Source: Meloidogyne chitwoodi (taxonomy: Eukaryota; Nematoda; Chromadorea; Rhabditida; Meloidogynidae). Taken from it: 64,000 nt of DNA. Below, piece after piece: positions 1-12,615 of this stretch. Position 1 is the stretch's first letter. Every line of letters begins with the position of its first letter. The stretch covers positions 1,612,001 to 1,676,000 of the forward strand of contig JACZZP010000008.1 in assembly GCA_015183035.1 (NCBI GenBank), in the 5' to 3' direction. The notes below the pieces were generated by a model, which searched no databases, had not been told where the DNA came from, and saw nothing but the letters and a program-made list of their open reading frames with translations. The translations under genes were made by a program, and so were the position numbers.

Positions 1-1176
1 CTTGAATTAAACAAATAAATAATGTAGAAAATATTGGAAAAAGAAGAATTAAAGAAGATTTTTTAATTAAATTACTTGTCATTTTTTAAAACTGAAAAAT
101 TAATTTTAAATTAATTTAATTTTAAATTTAATATTTTAATTAAAAGTATTTAAATATATTAATTAAAAAAATAAAAATAATTTATTAAAGAGAAAATAAA
201 TAAAATAAAAAAGTGAAGATTATTTAGCTTATTTATGTATTAACAATTTATTAAAATAAAAAATAATTTTCTCAAATAAAAAAAAAACTTTTCTCAAAAT
301 ATTACAATAAATAAATAAATATTTTTTATTTTATAAGAAAATTAAAAAAAAATTTTCCTTTGCTGATTAATTAATTGAGATATTGAGAAATGTTTTTTAA
401 AAAAAAGATGATTGTTATTTAATTTAAAAAAGTGAATAAGCATTAAATTAACATTTAAATTTAAAAAAATATATTTTTTTTAATAGTAAAGGTTAATTAA
501 TTGAATAAATGAAATAAATAAATAAATTAGTAATTTAATTAATAATAATAAAATTTATTTTTAAAAATATATTTTTAAAGAAAAATATTTATTAAAATTA
601 TTTTTAAATAATTAAATATTAATAAAAAATAAATACCTAATTATTAATTATTTTGTACAATATAAATTTATTTCACTTTTTTGTCTTAAAAATAATAAAA
701 TTTCTCTAAATAAAAATTAAAAAATAATTTCTTTGAAGGACAAAGGTTATTTAAAATAAAATTTATTAAATCTTTTATTCAGCCTTTCCCAAGTTCATTG
801 TCCAAAGAAAATGTTGAGAATGGAACAGATGAAAAAGCTTTTATTTTTTTAAATTTTTCCCAAGAGGAAGGAGATTGAGAAAATAAAAATATATTTTTAT
901 TAAAATAAAAAGCAATTAAAATATTTAATTTAAAAAAAAAGTAACAGATTATTTAAAAGCTTTTATTTTTTATTTTATTATTTTCACATTATTTTTTATA
1001 AAATATTTAATTTAATTTAGCATTATAAAAATAAATATATTTAAATATCAGCTACTTTTTAATTAAATAATTATTATTTTAATTTTATTTAATTTTTTAA
1101 TTAAAAAAAATATTTTTATTTTTTTATTTTAGTTATTTTAATTTATTTAAATTAATTAATTAATTAAAATAAAAAA
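1..1176. other. AT-rich non-coding DNA
   Basis: Almost pure A/T with homopolymer and short-period A/T runs. I see no supported exon, RNA gene or repeat array. The end of the stretch serves as 5' flank of the gene starting at 1177. Confidence 0.6.
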
Positions 1177-2723
1177 ATGTTTTCAACAACATTTATTTTT
1201 CTTATTGTTTTTATTAATTTTTTTAATGTTTTGGCGAATAATTCTTCTGAACAAATAAATAATAATAATACAACAACAACAACAAAACATTATTCTTCTT
1301 CTAATATTTATTTAATAAATACTACAGTACCCACAACAACAACTAAAACAACATCAACAATAATAATAAAAACATTACCTACTACAACAATAACAACAAT
1401 TAAACCAATAAATGAAAATGTAAAAAAATTAAAAATAATTTTTTTAAAGATTTTTAAATTAAATTAAAATTAATTAAATTTAATTTTAGAAAGATCAACA
1501 ACAAAATAAATTTCAAAAAGAAAAAAAGAAAGTTCAACTTATTAGTCTTACAGGTCCAAAAAAATATGAATCTAATGAAGAATATTATGGAAATAATAAT
1601 AATAATAATTATGAAGAAAAACAACAATATCATTATGAAAAAGAAGAAAATCAAAAAAATTATAAAAAATATTCTAGCAGTGAAGAAAAAGAATATTACT
1701 ATAATGGAAAAAAGTATTTTAAAAAATAAAAATAATAAATTTAAAATATTTTTAGTTATTATAATGAAGGCAAAAAATATAATAATAATGAATATGATAA
1801 AAAGGATGAGTATGATAATAATGAAAGGTATTATTTATTTTTTTAATTTTTAATTTTAAATTTCCTCATTTTATTAATTAAATATTTTTTAATTTTTCAG
1901 AAATTATGAAAAGCATAGTTATGAAAATAATTACTATCCAGAACAGAAAAATGATTATAAAGCTAAAGGAAATTATGTAAGAAAAAAAAGAAAATTAATT
2001 TTTATTTTTTTTAATTATTTAAATTTAGAATTATGAGAAAAAAGAATATAATAATAATTATAATGGAGACTATGAACAACAACAAATTTATTCGGGAAAT
2101 AGTCCTTGGTCTATTGAATATAATAAACGACATTCTTATGATTGTAAATATTTTTTTTTAATTAAAAGAAAATAAATTTTAAAAATTAGTTTTCTTTTTT
2201 AAAATTAAAAATATTATTTAATTTATATATTTTTTCAGCTCATTATTGTTCAGTTCATGGTTCATTCTCTTTAGCATTGGCAACTACTACTGGATATAAT
2301 AATAATTATGGGAAAGGTGAAGAAGAAAAAGGTTAAATTTTCTTCTTTCCTTACTTTTAAAATAAATAAAATATTTAATTTTTCTATTTTTTTAGATAAA
2401 TATAATAAATATACTCCTCAATCTCGTTATCATACACGTCAATTTTGTCGATTTACTGCTGCAAGTAGTCAAAAGGCTTGTCATTTTTGTTGTAAAATTG
2501 TTGCTAGAAGTGCAAATACTAGCCCTGTAATTTTCTTTTTATTTTAAAAAAAACTTTTAAAAAAATTTTGTTGTAGGATGATATTGTTTCGGCTATTTTT
2601 AAATTTGATCCATTATATCCATCAGCAAATGGAGCAGGAATTAGTGGTGGTTATGATGAAACAAGTTATACTGCTACATCTTTGTTTCAATGTGTTTGTT
2701 GTGCACCAAAACAGAAATATTGA
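1177..2723 (+). CDS. Secreted nematode protein, Asn/Tyr/Glu-rich with Cys-rich C-terminal domain
   Basis: Function not recognised. Eight exons join in frame with GT-AG introns (1177-1419, 1490-1713, 1756-1827, 1901-1976, 2029-2143, 2239-2331, 2396-2526, 2577-2723). The first 20 residues form a signal peptide (MFSTTFIFLIVFINFFNVLA). A Thr/Asn-rich stretch follows, then a long low-complexity Tyr/Asn/Glu/Lys segment. The C-terminal part is more ordered, with HYCSVHGSF, RQFCRFTAASSQKACHFCCK and a terminal FQCVCCAPKQKY. The Cys pairs suggest a disulphide-bonded extracellular domain. Low complexity in the middle could evolve fast, while the Cys-rich end is the part to use for homology searches. The product is probably secreted, as a cuticle, matrix or gland protein; this is inference. 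Confidence 0.7.
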
Positions 2724-3032
2724 GAAATAACTTTTAAATTATTCAAAAATAAAATTTTTTTATTTAATATTAATGAGAAAATATATTTAAATTAAAATTT
2801 GTTTTTTTTAATATTTGAATAAATTTTTTAATTATTAAAAAAATTGTTATAAAAAACTTAAGTCAGTAAATAACAAATTTAATTTAAAAAATTAAATTTC
2901 ACTTTATCCAAATTTTGGCGTTAAGTTTAAAGCAAAAAATTGGTATACTGTAAAAGAATTTTAATACTTCAAATATTTAGTATAAAAATTATAATTTTAA
3001 TATTATATTTCAATATAACCTTCAAAAAAGCT
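2724..3032. other. Intergenic
   Basis: AT-rich spacer. An open frame runs upstream of the chosen start at 3033 as far back as 2940 and would add a hydrophobic N-terminus. Its base composition matches the spacer rather than the gene, so I treat it as 5'UTR. Confidence 0.4.
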
Positions 3033-3681
3033 ATGCATCATAAACTTCAAATGGATCTGACTGCTAAAACTGCATTAGCGGTGGATGACGACAGTGTTCG
3101 CGAGGTTTCATCAGAGCGGGGTACCTTCAGCGGCGAGAAGCTTCTTAATTATGATGGGCATTCTGTTGGCATTGATACGTGTCGCGAATTAAGTGACAGT
3201 GAAGTGGAAGTGATGAAGAATATCGAATGTAAGACCGAAGACCAAAAAGAAGATCTTGATTGTGAAGCCACGCAACGTGAAGATGAGTGCTCGTTTTTGA
3301 ATATGAATGCTCTGATGGCTGCTGAGTCTCTTGAATACAAAAAAGTCATTTATCCTCAGTCTGATTGCGTGGATACGGCTGTCACACACTACAGTGATTG
3401 CGAGGATAATAATAATACGGCTATTGCGTACAGTGACGCTGAAGATGGAGATCCGTGCTCGTTCATTATTGGGGACTATAAATCATGTAATAGCTTTTAA
3501 ATAAATATTTTTAAATTTAATTATTTATTTTTTTAAAGGTCGTAAGCAGAAGCCAACTTCTGCTCGTCGTGCCTCATTCTATGTGGACAAGGAAATGCAA
3601 AATATGCATGCCTACTATACGGATTTCTCGAATAATGCTGTGGCGAAGCTCATTGCGAATGGAATGATGTCAAATGACTAA
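3033..3681 (+). CDS. Acidic protein of unknown function, two exons
   Basis: No family recognised. Exon 1 (3033-3486) and exon 2 (3539-3681) join in frame across a GT-AG intron. The product is about 198 residues, strongly acidic (many Asp/Glu, with SDCEDNNN and YSDAEDGD repeats) with a short basic segment RKQKPTSARRASFYVDKEMQ near the C-terminus. That segment could be a kinase site or a nuclear signal (RRAS). There is no signal peptide with this start and no membrane segment. Codons are clearly less AT-biased than in neighbouring genes, so this may be a strongly expressed gene or have a different history. An in-frame ATG at 2940 would add a hydrophobic leader and cannot be excluded. Confidence 0.6.
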
Positions 3682-4128
3682 TAAGAAGATTGAAAGAAAA
3701 ATAAAGAAAAGGATGTAATGATAATTGTAAATATATTGTTAGTTGTTCGGATATTATTTTATTAAATATATGTTATCGTAAAAAGTTTTTTGTAATAATT
3801 ATAAAAGAGTTGATATACCTATGTATATATAAAAATCAAATCTTTTAAGTTAATCATGGTTTAACAGCTTTAGGGTAAATATTTTTATTGTTAGATAATT
3901 ATTCTTGACTCATGTGACCAGTTGAATCCCTTACAATTTGTTTTAAAAAAAAATATTGTTGATTTGAGTCACATATTACTTTATTACTATTTTTCATTTC
4001 TTTTAATTAATTAATTTTAAGAATATTATCAATTTTTAAATACATACATATCACTTACATATTAAATTAAATAAAAATTTAGATCAATTAATTACATTTT
4101 AAGCTGAACTTTGTTAATTTTCATTTTT
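3682..4128. other. Intergenic, 3'UTR and promoter region
   Basis: AT-rich spacer between the acidic protein and the PACS gene. No exon or RNA structure supported. Confidence 0.4.
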
Positions 4129-7100
4129 ATGAATTCAACTAAGCAAACCTTTCCACAAAATGTTCTTACTATGCGCTTTTATGCTAACTGGGATGTTGAT
4201 CGTACTTCTTCCTCAATTTCTGTACAAAGGCATAGATTTAATTCTTTAATAAATTTAAATACATATTCTTAACTAGCTTAATCAAGTTTTTTTCTTTCTA
4301 ATGACTTTAAAATATCAATAAAATTTTTAATTTTTTTAGAATTTTATCAATGGTTTTCACTCGTTTGGTTCTCACAAAAACATTAATTACCTCTCCTTTT
4401 ACTATTGCTGTCAGACTACAGGTTTTTACCTTATTTTAAATTTTAATATACATTTTATTAGGGCAATAGACGTATTTTACGTAGCAATGATTTTTCTATT
4501 TCTCCCTCAAAACTTGAAACTCCACTTGATATTTCTTTTACAATACAATATTTGCATTATATCAAAAGGAAAACAAATAATCTCCAAATATTAATTCAAC
4601 GTCGAAAACGTTATAAAAATAGACAAATTCCTGGTTTTAAAACTTTAGCAATGGGAAGATTAAATTTGGATGAGATATTGCAATTTGGTGGATCACGTGA
4701 AATAATTATTTGGGATGCTAGTTGTTTTAATAAGACAAGACATTCAATGAGAGGTTTTAACATTTATTTATTTTATTCTTTTTAATTTTAAGAACTCCAT
4801 GCGGGAAAAATTTACGTTACTGGCTGCTTCACCCAATCTGCTGAATCTCCTGAACCTTATTCTCGTCCATCTACCTCTAGAAGACGCCAAAGACTTGTTG
4901 CCACGGTTAGTGAAAAAGAGCCAATGGTTTTGAGTGAAGAAGAGCCTGAAGAGTTTACAACTGGTGAAGAAAGTGAATCCGATATTGATGACACACCAAG
5001 AGGTCGTTCTAATGATCAGACGTCGGTATGAAGAATTCTTTAATTAAAATTTATTTTATCATTTTTTCTAATATTTTAATAATTAATGGTATAACATCAT
5101 TCTTTGAAAGAATATGAATGTAATTATTTTTGAAAAATACAAAGATTATTTCTTTTAATTTTACTATTTTCAGCGTTGTCAGAAAAAATTTCTCAAACAA
5201 CGTAATATTAAACAACGAATTGTTGCCCTGCTTCGCAAATTTAAACCGGACGATGATGTGGTTGTTTTCAGATGTTTAACATTTATGAAACAATTATTTT
5301 TTTAGAATTCGTTGGAATGTCCTCATTCTTCTCTTTCAATTGTGCCGCCAACAGAACAGGAACTTGAAGAAATATTTGAGGAACTTGGAAACATTAGCGA
5401 TTCTGGACCTGAACTTGAACCTGATAAAATGAGGTTCTTTGAGTCTTTAAAGTTTTTAAATTTTCTTTTTAGTATTGTTAGTAATCCACGACCAAAAATT
5501 CGCCCATTTTTTGGTTCCAAATCTGATATTATGCCTGCAATTGAAGATTATAGAAATGATGAATATCCATTTCTTTATGATGAAATTACTGATGACAGTG
5601 AGGTTAATTTTAATTTTTTTTACATTTTATTGTGATTTTGTAAACAATTTTTAATAAAAATTTTTTTTATTAATTCTAATTAATTTAGTCTGTAAGTTCA
5701 AATGAAGATATTCAGCAATCTCAACAACAACAAAACAATAGTAAACAAGAACTAGAACAATTTGATTTGGTAATTTTCTTTGCATTTTTATTTCTAAATT
5801 TTATAATTAATTATTTTTATTTTTGCTTTAAAAATTATTTTATATTTAGCCTCGAAAAGAATCTCAAAGTAAAAACAACTTTATTATACGTCCTTTGCCT
5901 CTTACGCATTCAGAAACTTTGCAATCTGTATTGTCAAGTAATGAACTATCTCAAAATAAAGTTGTGCTTGATTCAATAGAAGATTTGGTTAATTTTTATG
6001 TTTTACATACATATTACATTCTCTAAAACATACGAATTAAAACACTTGTAAGATAATTAAAAGAAAACCTCGGGTTTTATACGATATTTATTATAATTTT
6101 TTGTTTATAATATTTATCTAAAAAATAAATAAAAAATTATATTTTAAGTAAAATTTAATTTAGTTGAAACGTTTGGACAATCTGTCTATGTCCAAAAATC
6201 AAATAGTTCCTGAAAATATATGGGTTTGTTCAAGTACAGATTTAAATTGGCTTTCAAAAGGTAAAAATACATTAATTTTTAATTAATATTTATTTTTAGT
6301 CAATTCGAAATTATTAGAACCAATAAATCTTTTTGATTGTCCAACAGAAGGAAGTGTTAAGATGATGTTACAAGCAGTTATTGGAAAAATACAAAATTTG
6401 TAAGCAAGGAAAATTTTTGTTAAATTAATATTTTTTTCTAAATTTTTTCAATTTTTTTTATCTCATTAGCTGTAACAATAATTCAATTTCACCACCTGTT
6501 TCAATAATTGGAGTTTTGGGAGGTGATCATTTGCTTGCTAATGTATTACGTGCTTATGTACACTTATTACAAGATAAGGTTATTTTTAAAAAATTACTTT
6601 CTTTATAATATTATTGTAAATTTTATTTGTTAATAGGCATGCAAAGAAGATTGGCTTCATTACCTTCGATTTGCTCTTGTTCTACCACCATCCAGTGCTA
6701 TTGGACGTTTGCTTAGTCAAGTAGCTGGTTTTGGCGGATATTCTGAAGCAATTTGGAAGGTTTTTTATCTTTTAAATTCTAACATTTACATATCATCTTT
6801 AAATAAAGTTCTTTACTTGTTTAAATATTTCAACATTACACAGATGGTTCATAATGTATCTCTTTCTTTTCGAGAGGAGAATTATTCTAATCTCACTGAT
6901 CAACTTGCTGAAATTAAAAATTGTCTAGTCGCACTTCGAGGTGTACAGGAAAGTCAGCGATTTACTAACTTACAAATTGGCGAGGCAATGCTTCAATTAT
7001 GCAGAAATAAAAGTGGCGGACAAAATGGCATTAGAGGAGAAAATAGATCGGTTGATACATTAGATGGAAAATTACAGGTTATTTATTATATTTTGTTATT

Positions 7101-8334
7101 GAAAAAAGAAACTTCTTTAAAAAAATTTTCAGGTATTTGTCCCATTTCTCGCTGAATTGTTAACTGGTTCTACTGTTGACAATGATCAGCAAACAAACAA
7201 CGATACTTCTGCTTCAACAAATATTACATCATTACATTTTATTAGTGGTCAGAATACACAGCCTGATGAGCATTTGACTGAAGTTTTAATTTTATATTTT
7301 TTACTTTTTAAGCTTTTATTTTTAAGTTTTCTCCTGAATGCTCTTCAATTGATGCTAATATTTCTAGCTCCATAAAAGCTTTTAATTCTTCTGCAAAAAC
7401 ATCTCGTGTTATTTATCACCCAACACAACATTCTTATTCTTCTCCTAGCATTCCCTCTGCACTTAATGCTTTGGCTAAAACTGAAGGAATTGATTTAAAG
7501 GATAGGGAACAAAATGTAGATGAAAATATGACAGAACAGAGACAACAGATTGGCAATAATGTTTCTCCTCAACAAAATACTGGATCTGTAAAGTAAATTT
7601 TAATATATTAATTTTTCCATATTATATTTTAAATCGACAAAATCATAACTAAAAAATACCGACAATTGTTATATATTTTAAATTGTTTAAATATTTTTTA
7701 AGAATTACCCCTTCAACACCAACTAGCACAGAACCTTCTACTTCATCATTTTATCCATTAACACGCGAACTCCAAATTGAATATTGGACAACTCCCAACT
7801 ATCCTTCTTCTCCTCCAGTATTTTCTCAACAAACAACACCGTTTTTTCAACATAATCAACATTCCCAGGAATTTTATAGTCCATCAGCTAGCAATATATC
7901 AACAACTACTGGCGGTAGCAAGTTTTCAATGAAAGCATCTGTGAGAACACTTTCAATCGCACGTGAACCTTTGAACCATTTATTGTCTATTCTTTTTGTA
8001 AAAGAACGGAAAAAGGATAAAATGCTGCAAAAATTGGGAAGGAAAAGCAAACAGGTATATATTTATCTTAATATTTATTTTAATTTTTTTATTATTTTAG
8101 AAATCATTTGAAAATAACGCAGCATGTTTTTGCGCTCAAAGTAGAGTTGTCTCAGGCGTTACTCGCATCGTTTGTACTTGTGGAAGTGGTGGCATTGGTA
8201 AGAAAGATGCAGGAATGAATGTAACGATTGATGGTGTATTGTGGAGAGGAGTTCGCTTTTTTCAAATTTCTGCTCAATGGCAAACTCACGTCAAACTATT
8301 TCCTGTTACTTTTCCTATGGATTTACCTCTCTAA
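4129..8334 (+). CDS. PACS1: PACS-family (phosphofurin acidic cluster sorting) adaptor
   Basis: About 18 exons. PACS proteins bind acidic-cluster cargo such as furin and sort it between endosomes, trans-Golgi and ER-mitochondria contacts. The N-terminal furin-binding region is clear (MRFYANWDVDR, RLQGNRRILRSND, LQILIQRRKRYKNRQIPGFK, the last nearly identical to vertebrate PACS). A central acidic stretch follows (EEEPEEFTTGEESESD), then the PACS motif ELEEIFEELGNISDSGPEL followed by RPKIRPFFGSKSD. The C-terminal PACS domain includes SIIGVLGGDHLLANVLRAYV and ALVLPPSSAIGRLLSQ and ends with TFPMDLPL. Exon 1 must end at 4229 before a GC dinucleotide; a GC-AG intron restores VQRILSMVFTRLVL, matching family VPRLFSL. 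All other junctions are GT-AG. Confidence 0.92.
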
Positions 8335-8659
8335 TGTCTATTGTCTATTTAAAAGTTTTTTTAATCCAAAAAGATATATATTTAAAAAAGATTTATTAAT
8401 TTTAAAGATCCAAAGATTTTTTTATAAAAAATATTCTCTAATCTCTTTTCTTGTAATCTTTCATTGATGCCTTTAAATCACTAGAGATTTTATTTAAATT
8501 TTATTTTTTCCTATGCAGTATTTTTATTCTTTGTGATAATTACATTTTGAATACTTATAATTTTCTGTCCAACAAAATTAATTATTCATTAAATTAGTTT
8601 GAACTTTACCTTTGGTAAAATTATAATATTGTTCATCATTTCAAAATTTTTCAGATTTT
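8335..8659. other. Intergenic with possible trans-splice acceptor
   Basis: AT-rich spacer of 325 bp between two co-oriented genes. The sequence TTTTTCAG ends at 8654, five bases before the TRNT1 ATG, and is a plausible spliced-leader acceptor. Confidence 0.4.
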
Positions 8660-10468
8660 ATGGGAAGTATTCGCTTTTTTAGTAGTATTGCTAAATTATT
8701 AATTAACAAATATCCTATCAAAATGAGATTAGAATCGCCTGAATTTCGTGCACTTTTTACTCCAGAATTGAAAAGACTTTCTTCACTTTTTTCTTCTAAT
8801 GGTTTTGAATTGAGGTTTTTTGTTTCATTTTTTAGTTAAAAAAGTTAAGAATGGCTGGAGGAGCAGTTCGTGATTTATTAATGGGTGTACGTCCTGCGGA
8901 TGTAGATTTTGCCACCGATGCAACTCCAACACAAATGAAAGAAATTTTTACTCAAGCAAAAATTCGAATGCTAAATAAAAACGGAGAGGAGCATGGTGAG
9001 AAGAATTTTTACAAAAATATTTAAAAAGTGAAAAATTAAATCATTTTTTAATACATTTTAGGTACAATAACTTGTAGAATTGATGATAAAGAAAATTTTG
9101 AAATCACTACATTGAGGTGATTTTATTTTTAATATATTATTATATAATTATTTTTTGTAGAATAGATGTTGTCTGTGATGGAAGGAGAGCAAGTGTTAAA
9201 TTTACAAAGGATTGGGAAGAAGGTTATAAAATAAAAAATATTTTTTTAATAAATTAACTATTTTAGATGCTTTTCGAAGAGATTTAACAATTAATTCTTT
9301 ATTTCTTGATCTTGAAGGATTTGTACATGATTATACTGGTGGAATTGAAGATATTAAAACTAGAAGAATTTCTTTTGTTGGTGACCCTATTATTCGATTA
9401 CAAGAAGTTTTTTTATTAAATTAATTTTTAAAATAAAATTAATAATTTTAGGATTATTTACGTATTCTTAGATACTTTCGTTTTTTTGGACGTTTTTCTA
9501 AAGTCGGTGCCACACATGAATCTAAAAATATTGAAGCAATTATAAAGTGTAGAGATGGTCTCAAAGTTTGTGTTTATTTTATTTACTATAAATATTTAAT
9601 AAAATATCAGATTATTTTGTTTTTTTAAATTAGAATATAAGTGGTGAAAGATTATGGATGGAATTAAACAAAATTCTAGTTGGAAGGATGGCAGCTTCTG
9701 TAATAAAGGAAATGCTTTCAACGTGTAAATTAGGCCCTTTTTTGCGTTTGCCTGAAGATGGAGAGCGGATGAAAGAATTTGAACGTGTTGCTCAAGCAAA
9801 TGCACCAAAGGGAGAGGATGGTCCTTTAGAAGCGGCACCTGGAACATTACTTAGTGCTTTGTTTAGTAACTTTGAAGATGTTGAAAAATTCCAAGTAAAT
9901 TAATTTATTTTTAATGGATTAATTTCTTTTAAAAAGGCTCGTTGTAAATGCTCAAATGCAGAAAAATGGCTATGTGAATTAATTGTTCAAAGGAGGGAAG
10001 AGGTAATCAAATATCGAGAAGATGTTAATTATTTTAAACATGCAATTTTGAAAGAAATATTTGAAAAAGGCGGTTAGTCTTTTTAATTAATTCTTAATTA
10101 TTTTTAAGGTCAATTGCAACAACTTGTTTATCATAATTATTTAGAATTACTCAAATATATTGGAATTGTTAACTCAGATGTTTATAAACAAATAAAAGAA
10201 TGGGATATTAATAAATTTCCAATTAGTGGTATTGATTTATTATCACAAAATATTCCAAAAGGACCTAAAATGAAGTAAAATTAATTATTTTTATTCTTTT
10301 AAACAAAATATTTAAAGATTAGTACTTGAATATCTTTTCAAAGTTTGGCTTAAAAGCAATTTAAAAGCAAATAGCGTGGAATTATTGGAACATATTAAGG
10401 ACCCTGAAGTTGATAAAATTTTGACAGAGATTGATATACCTTCTAATAAAAAGAAACGTTATAAATAA
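8660..10468 (+). CDS. TRNT1: CCA tRNA nucleotidyltransferase 1
   Basis: Adds CCA to tRNA 3' ends in mitochondria and cytosol (class II nucleotidyltransferase). The head domain shows [16 protein letters not shown] with the metal-binding [10 protein letters not shown], then [25 protein letters not shown] and [37 protein letters not shown] and [14 protein letters not shown] mark the neck region. A Lys-rich tail (SNKKKRYK) ends the protein. Nine or so exons all join with GT-AG. I start at 8660 because the N-terminus [17 protein letters not shown] is basic and hydrophobic, as expected for a mitochondrial leader. An internal Met at about 8701 would give a cytosolic form, as alternative starts do in other eukaryotes. 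Confidence 0.93.
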
Positions 10469-10842
10469 ATTTAAATAGTTTTCTTTAATTTTTAAACGAA
10501 AAATTTTATTAAATTTTAAACCATAATAGAGTCTTCTTACAAATATTATTGTTGAATCTTACATTATGCATGGATTTCTTTATTTCTGATTCCTATTTTT
10601 ATTTCATATAAGTAACATTAATTACTCAACTTTTTTTTCAAATTAGGTTTATTTCTTCACCTTTGCAAAGAATTAAAAATAGTAAATAATGTCACATTTG
10701 AATAGGATATCTAATTAAGAATGAGGGTTAATGACATTTACTTTGAAGCATTTTAAAAAAATATAAATATTTGTGACATAAACATTTTTTGTTTATTACT
10801 AATTCCCCACCACTACATATAACATAAAAAATCTCTATTAAA
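10469..10842. other. Intergenic
   Basis: 374 bp of AT-rich spacer. Nothing else supported. Confidence 0.4.
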
Positions 10843-11503
10843 ATGAAATTATCTTATGAGTATATCCTTTTGTTTACAGCGCTTCTTCTTAACAAGTTAG
10901 AAAAGAAAATATTAAAAAAAGAAAATCAAATTTTTATTTTTAGTGGAGCTTCGGCCAATTTTTTCTTTGGAAATGCCGTTAGCAATAATGGAGGAACAGT
11001 TGAGTGTTTTATTTTATGAAAATTTATTTTTTCAGTTAAAAGTTTAATTTAATTTTTTAGTCAATGAGTAAAAGTGTTCGTTTTCGATATCCTTCACGAT
11101 CTCATTTTATGACTGAGCAAAATATTAAATTAAAACAAACTTTGCCTAAAGCAAAAACAAGCAAATTTAATAAATTAATGAAACCAAAAATTGAGAAAAT
11201 AAATAAAGTAAAAGGCAAAAATAGAAAGGTTAATATTTTTGTAAAATTTCAAAAATCAAATTAATTTATAGATGAGAGAAAAGCAAAAAATAATATATAA
11301 AAATGCTTTTGGGCTAAAAAAGGTTTAAAAAAATTTAAAAAAATATTATATTTTTAAAATTTCAGTCTTTAAAGGGCCTAGTATTTTCACCTTCAGATAT
11401 AAAGAAATATATAGGCAAACTGACTAAATCTCATCGACAAACATTCAAATGGTCACCAAATGGACCCATTAATAATTACCTTATGCTTGTTCCAAGAATA
11501 TAA
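10843..11503 (+). CDS. Small secreted, highly basic protein of unknown function
   Basis: No family recognised. Five short exons join with GT-AG introns. The N-terminus MKLSYEYILLFTALLLNN is a signal peptide, probably cleaved near GASA. The mature part opens with NFFFGNAVSNNGGT and then becomes strongly Lys/Arg-rich (KLKQTLPKAKTSKFNKLMKP, KINKVKGKNRKMREKQK), ending YLMLVPRI. Secretion combined with clusters of basic residues resembling nuclear localisation signals is the profile of many plant-nematode effectors, but it also fits an antimicrobial or matrix protein. The function is inference only. Confidence 0.65.
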
Positions 11504-11672
11504 TTTTTATTAAATTTTTGACTAATTCCAAAAATTATAATAAAAAGGAATAAAAATTAATATAAAATTAAATAATATCTCATCCTAATCTATAAAAATG
11601 AACTTTTAATTGGAAAGAGCTTTTTTAATATCTATGTATTTTACAAAGACATAACAAAAAATAAATTTCAAA

Positions 11673-12364
11673 TCAAACCATATCTTTATAAGACCTTCTT
11701 TGTTTATCTTTAAAGAAATAATCTGGTTCTCTCTTCCACAACCCCAATTCTCTTTCTGCAGAAAGTTCATCTTGTTTGTGATAATTATGATATTGTAATA
11801 AATAATTAATTCTTTTATTTAATTGATGGAATTGATGTGGAGAATTTTCACTCATTTTTGGCCCATAAACATTTCTACAAAAATAAATTTAATTATTAAC
11901 AATTTTATACCTATAGTGAATTTTTCTAACCAATTCATTCGCCCTATGAGCACCAGGAAAGCCTCGTAACCAACGTGGAACATGATAAAGAAGCTGTGAA
12001 GGATGTAAAGAACCATCACCAAGAATATCAATATAATCATTTTCACCAAAACGAGCATTACTTTCTTTCCAACTGTCTTTAACCTTTAAGGAACGAAAAT
12101 TAAAAATATTTAAAAAAAGAAAACCTTTCCTTTTGGTTTAAATAATGGCTCCTTTAAATCTGGAATTCTTGGTAAAGGATCAACACCTGGACGATGATAT
12201 CTATAAAAATATCCCATATCAGTGTATTTTGTTGTTCGTTTTCGCCTGTCATCAGCAATGCGTGGCACTTGTGAGCGATCATGCCATAGACGAATATTTA
12301 TTAAACATTTAGTTTTAACAAATTTTATCAAATTTTGAAACATCTGAAATGCTAGTTGAATCAA
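11673..12364 (-). CDS. MRPL51: Mitochondrial ribosomal protein L51 (mL51)
   Basis: Component of the mitochondrial large ribosomal subunit. Three exons with GT-AG introns. Recognition rests on the C-terminal family signature HQLNKRINYLLQYHNYHK (vertebrate L51 has NLNKRIRYLYKHFNRHGK) together with ARFGENDYIDILGDG and VPRWLRGFPGAHRANELVRK, which match the order in the family. The N-terminus MIQLAFQMFQNLIKFVKTK is basic and lacks acids, as expected for a mitochondrial targeting sequence. A C-terminal extension (ERELGLWKREPDYFFKD) goes beyond the vertebrate protein. It lies 251 bp downstream of the Ariadne gene on the same strand, close enough for an operon. Confidence 0.85.
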
Positions 12365-12615
12365 TATAAAAACAAAATAAATTTTTGGAAAAGGAGAAAA
12401 TTAATAGATTTTTTAAGTTTACTAAAAATTAAAATTGTCATACGTTTAAAATGCCAGCATTAAAAAGTTCAAATAAAAAATAAAAAGATAAAAAATATAT
12501 AAATGCCTCAAACATAAAAAGTATATTTTAATAAAATTTTATTTAAAACCTTTTATTACAATAAATTTTTATAACATATATTAGTACAAAGATAAATATA
12601 CAAATCTTTTAATAA

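Noticed and set aside
1566..1853. Lys/Ile/Met-rich open frame inside the first gene
   Set aside because: It is another frame of the Asn/Tyr-rich exons and an intron.
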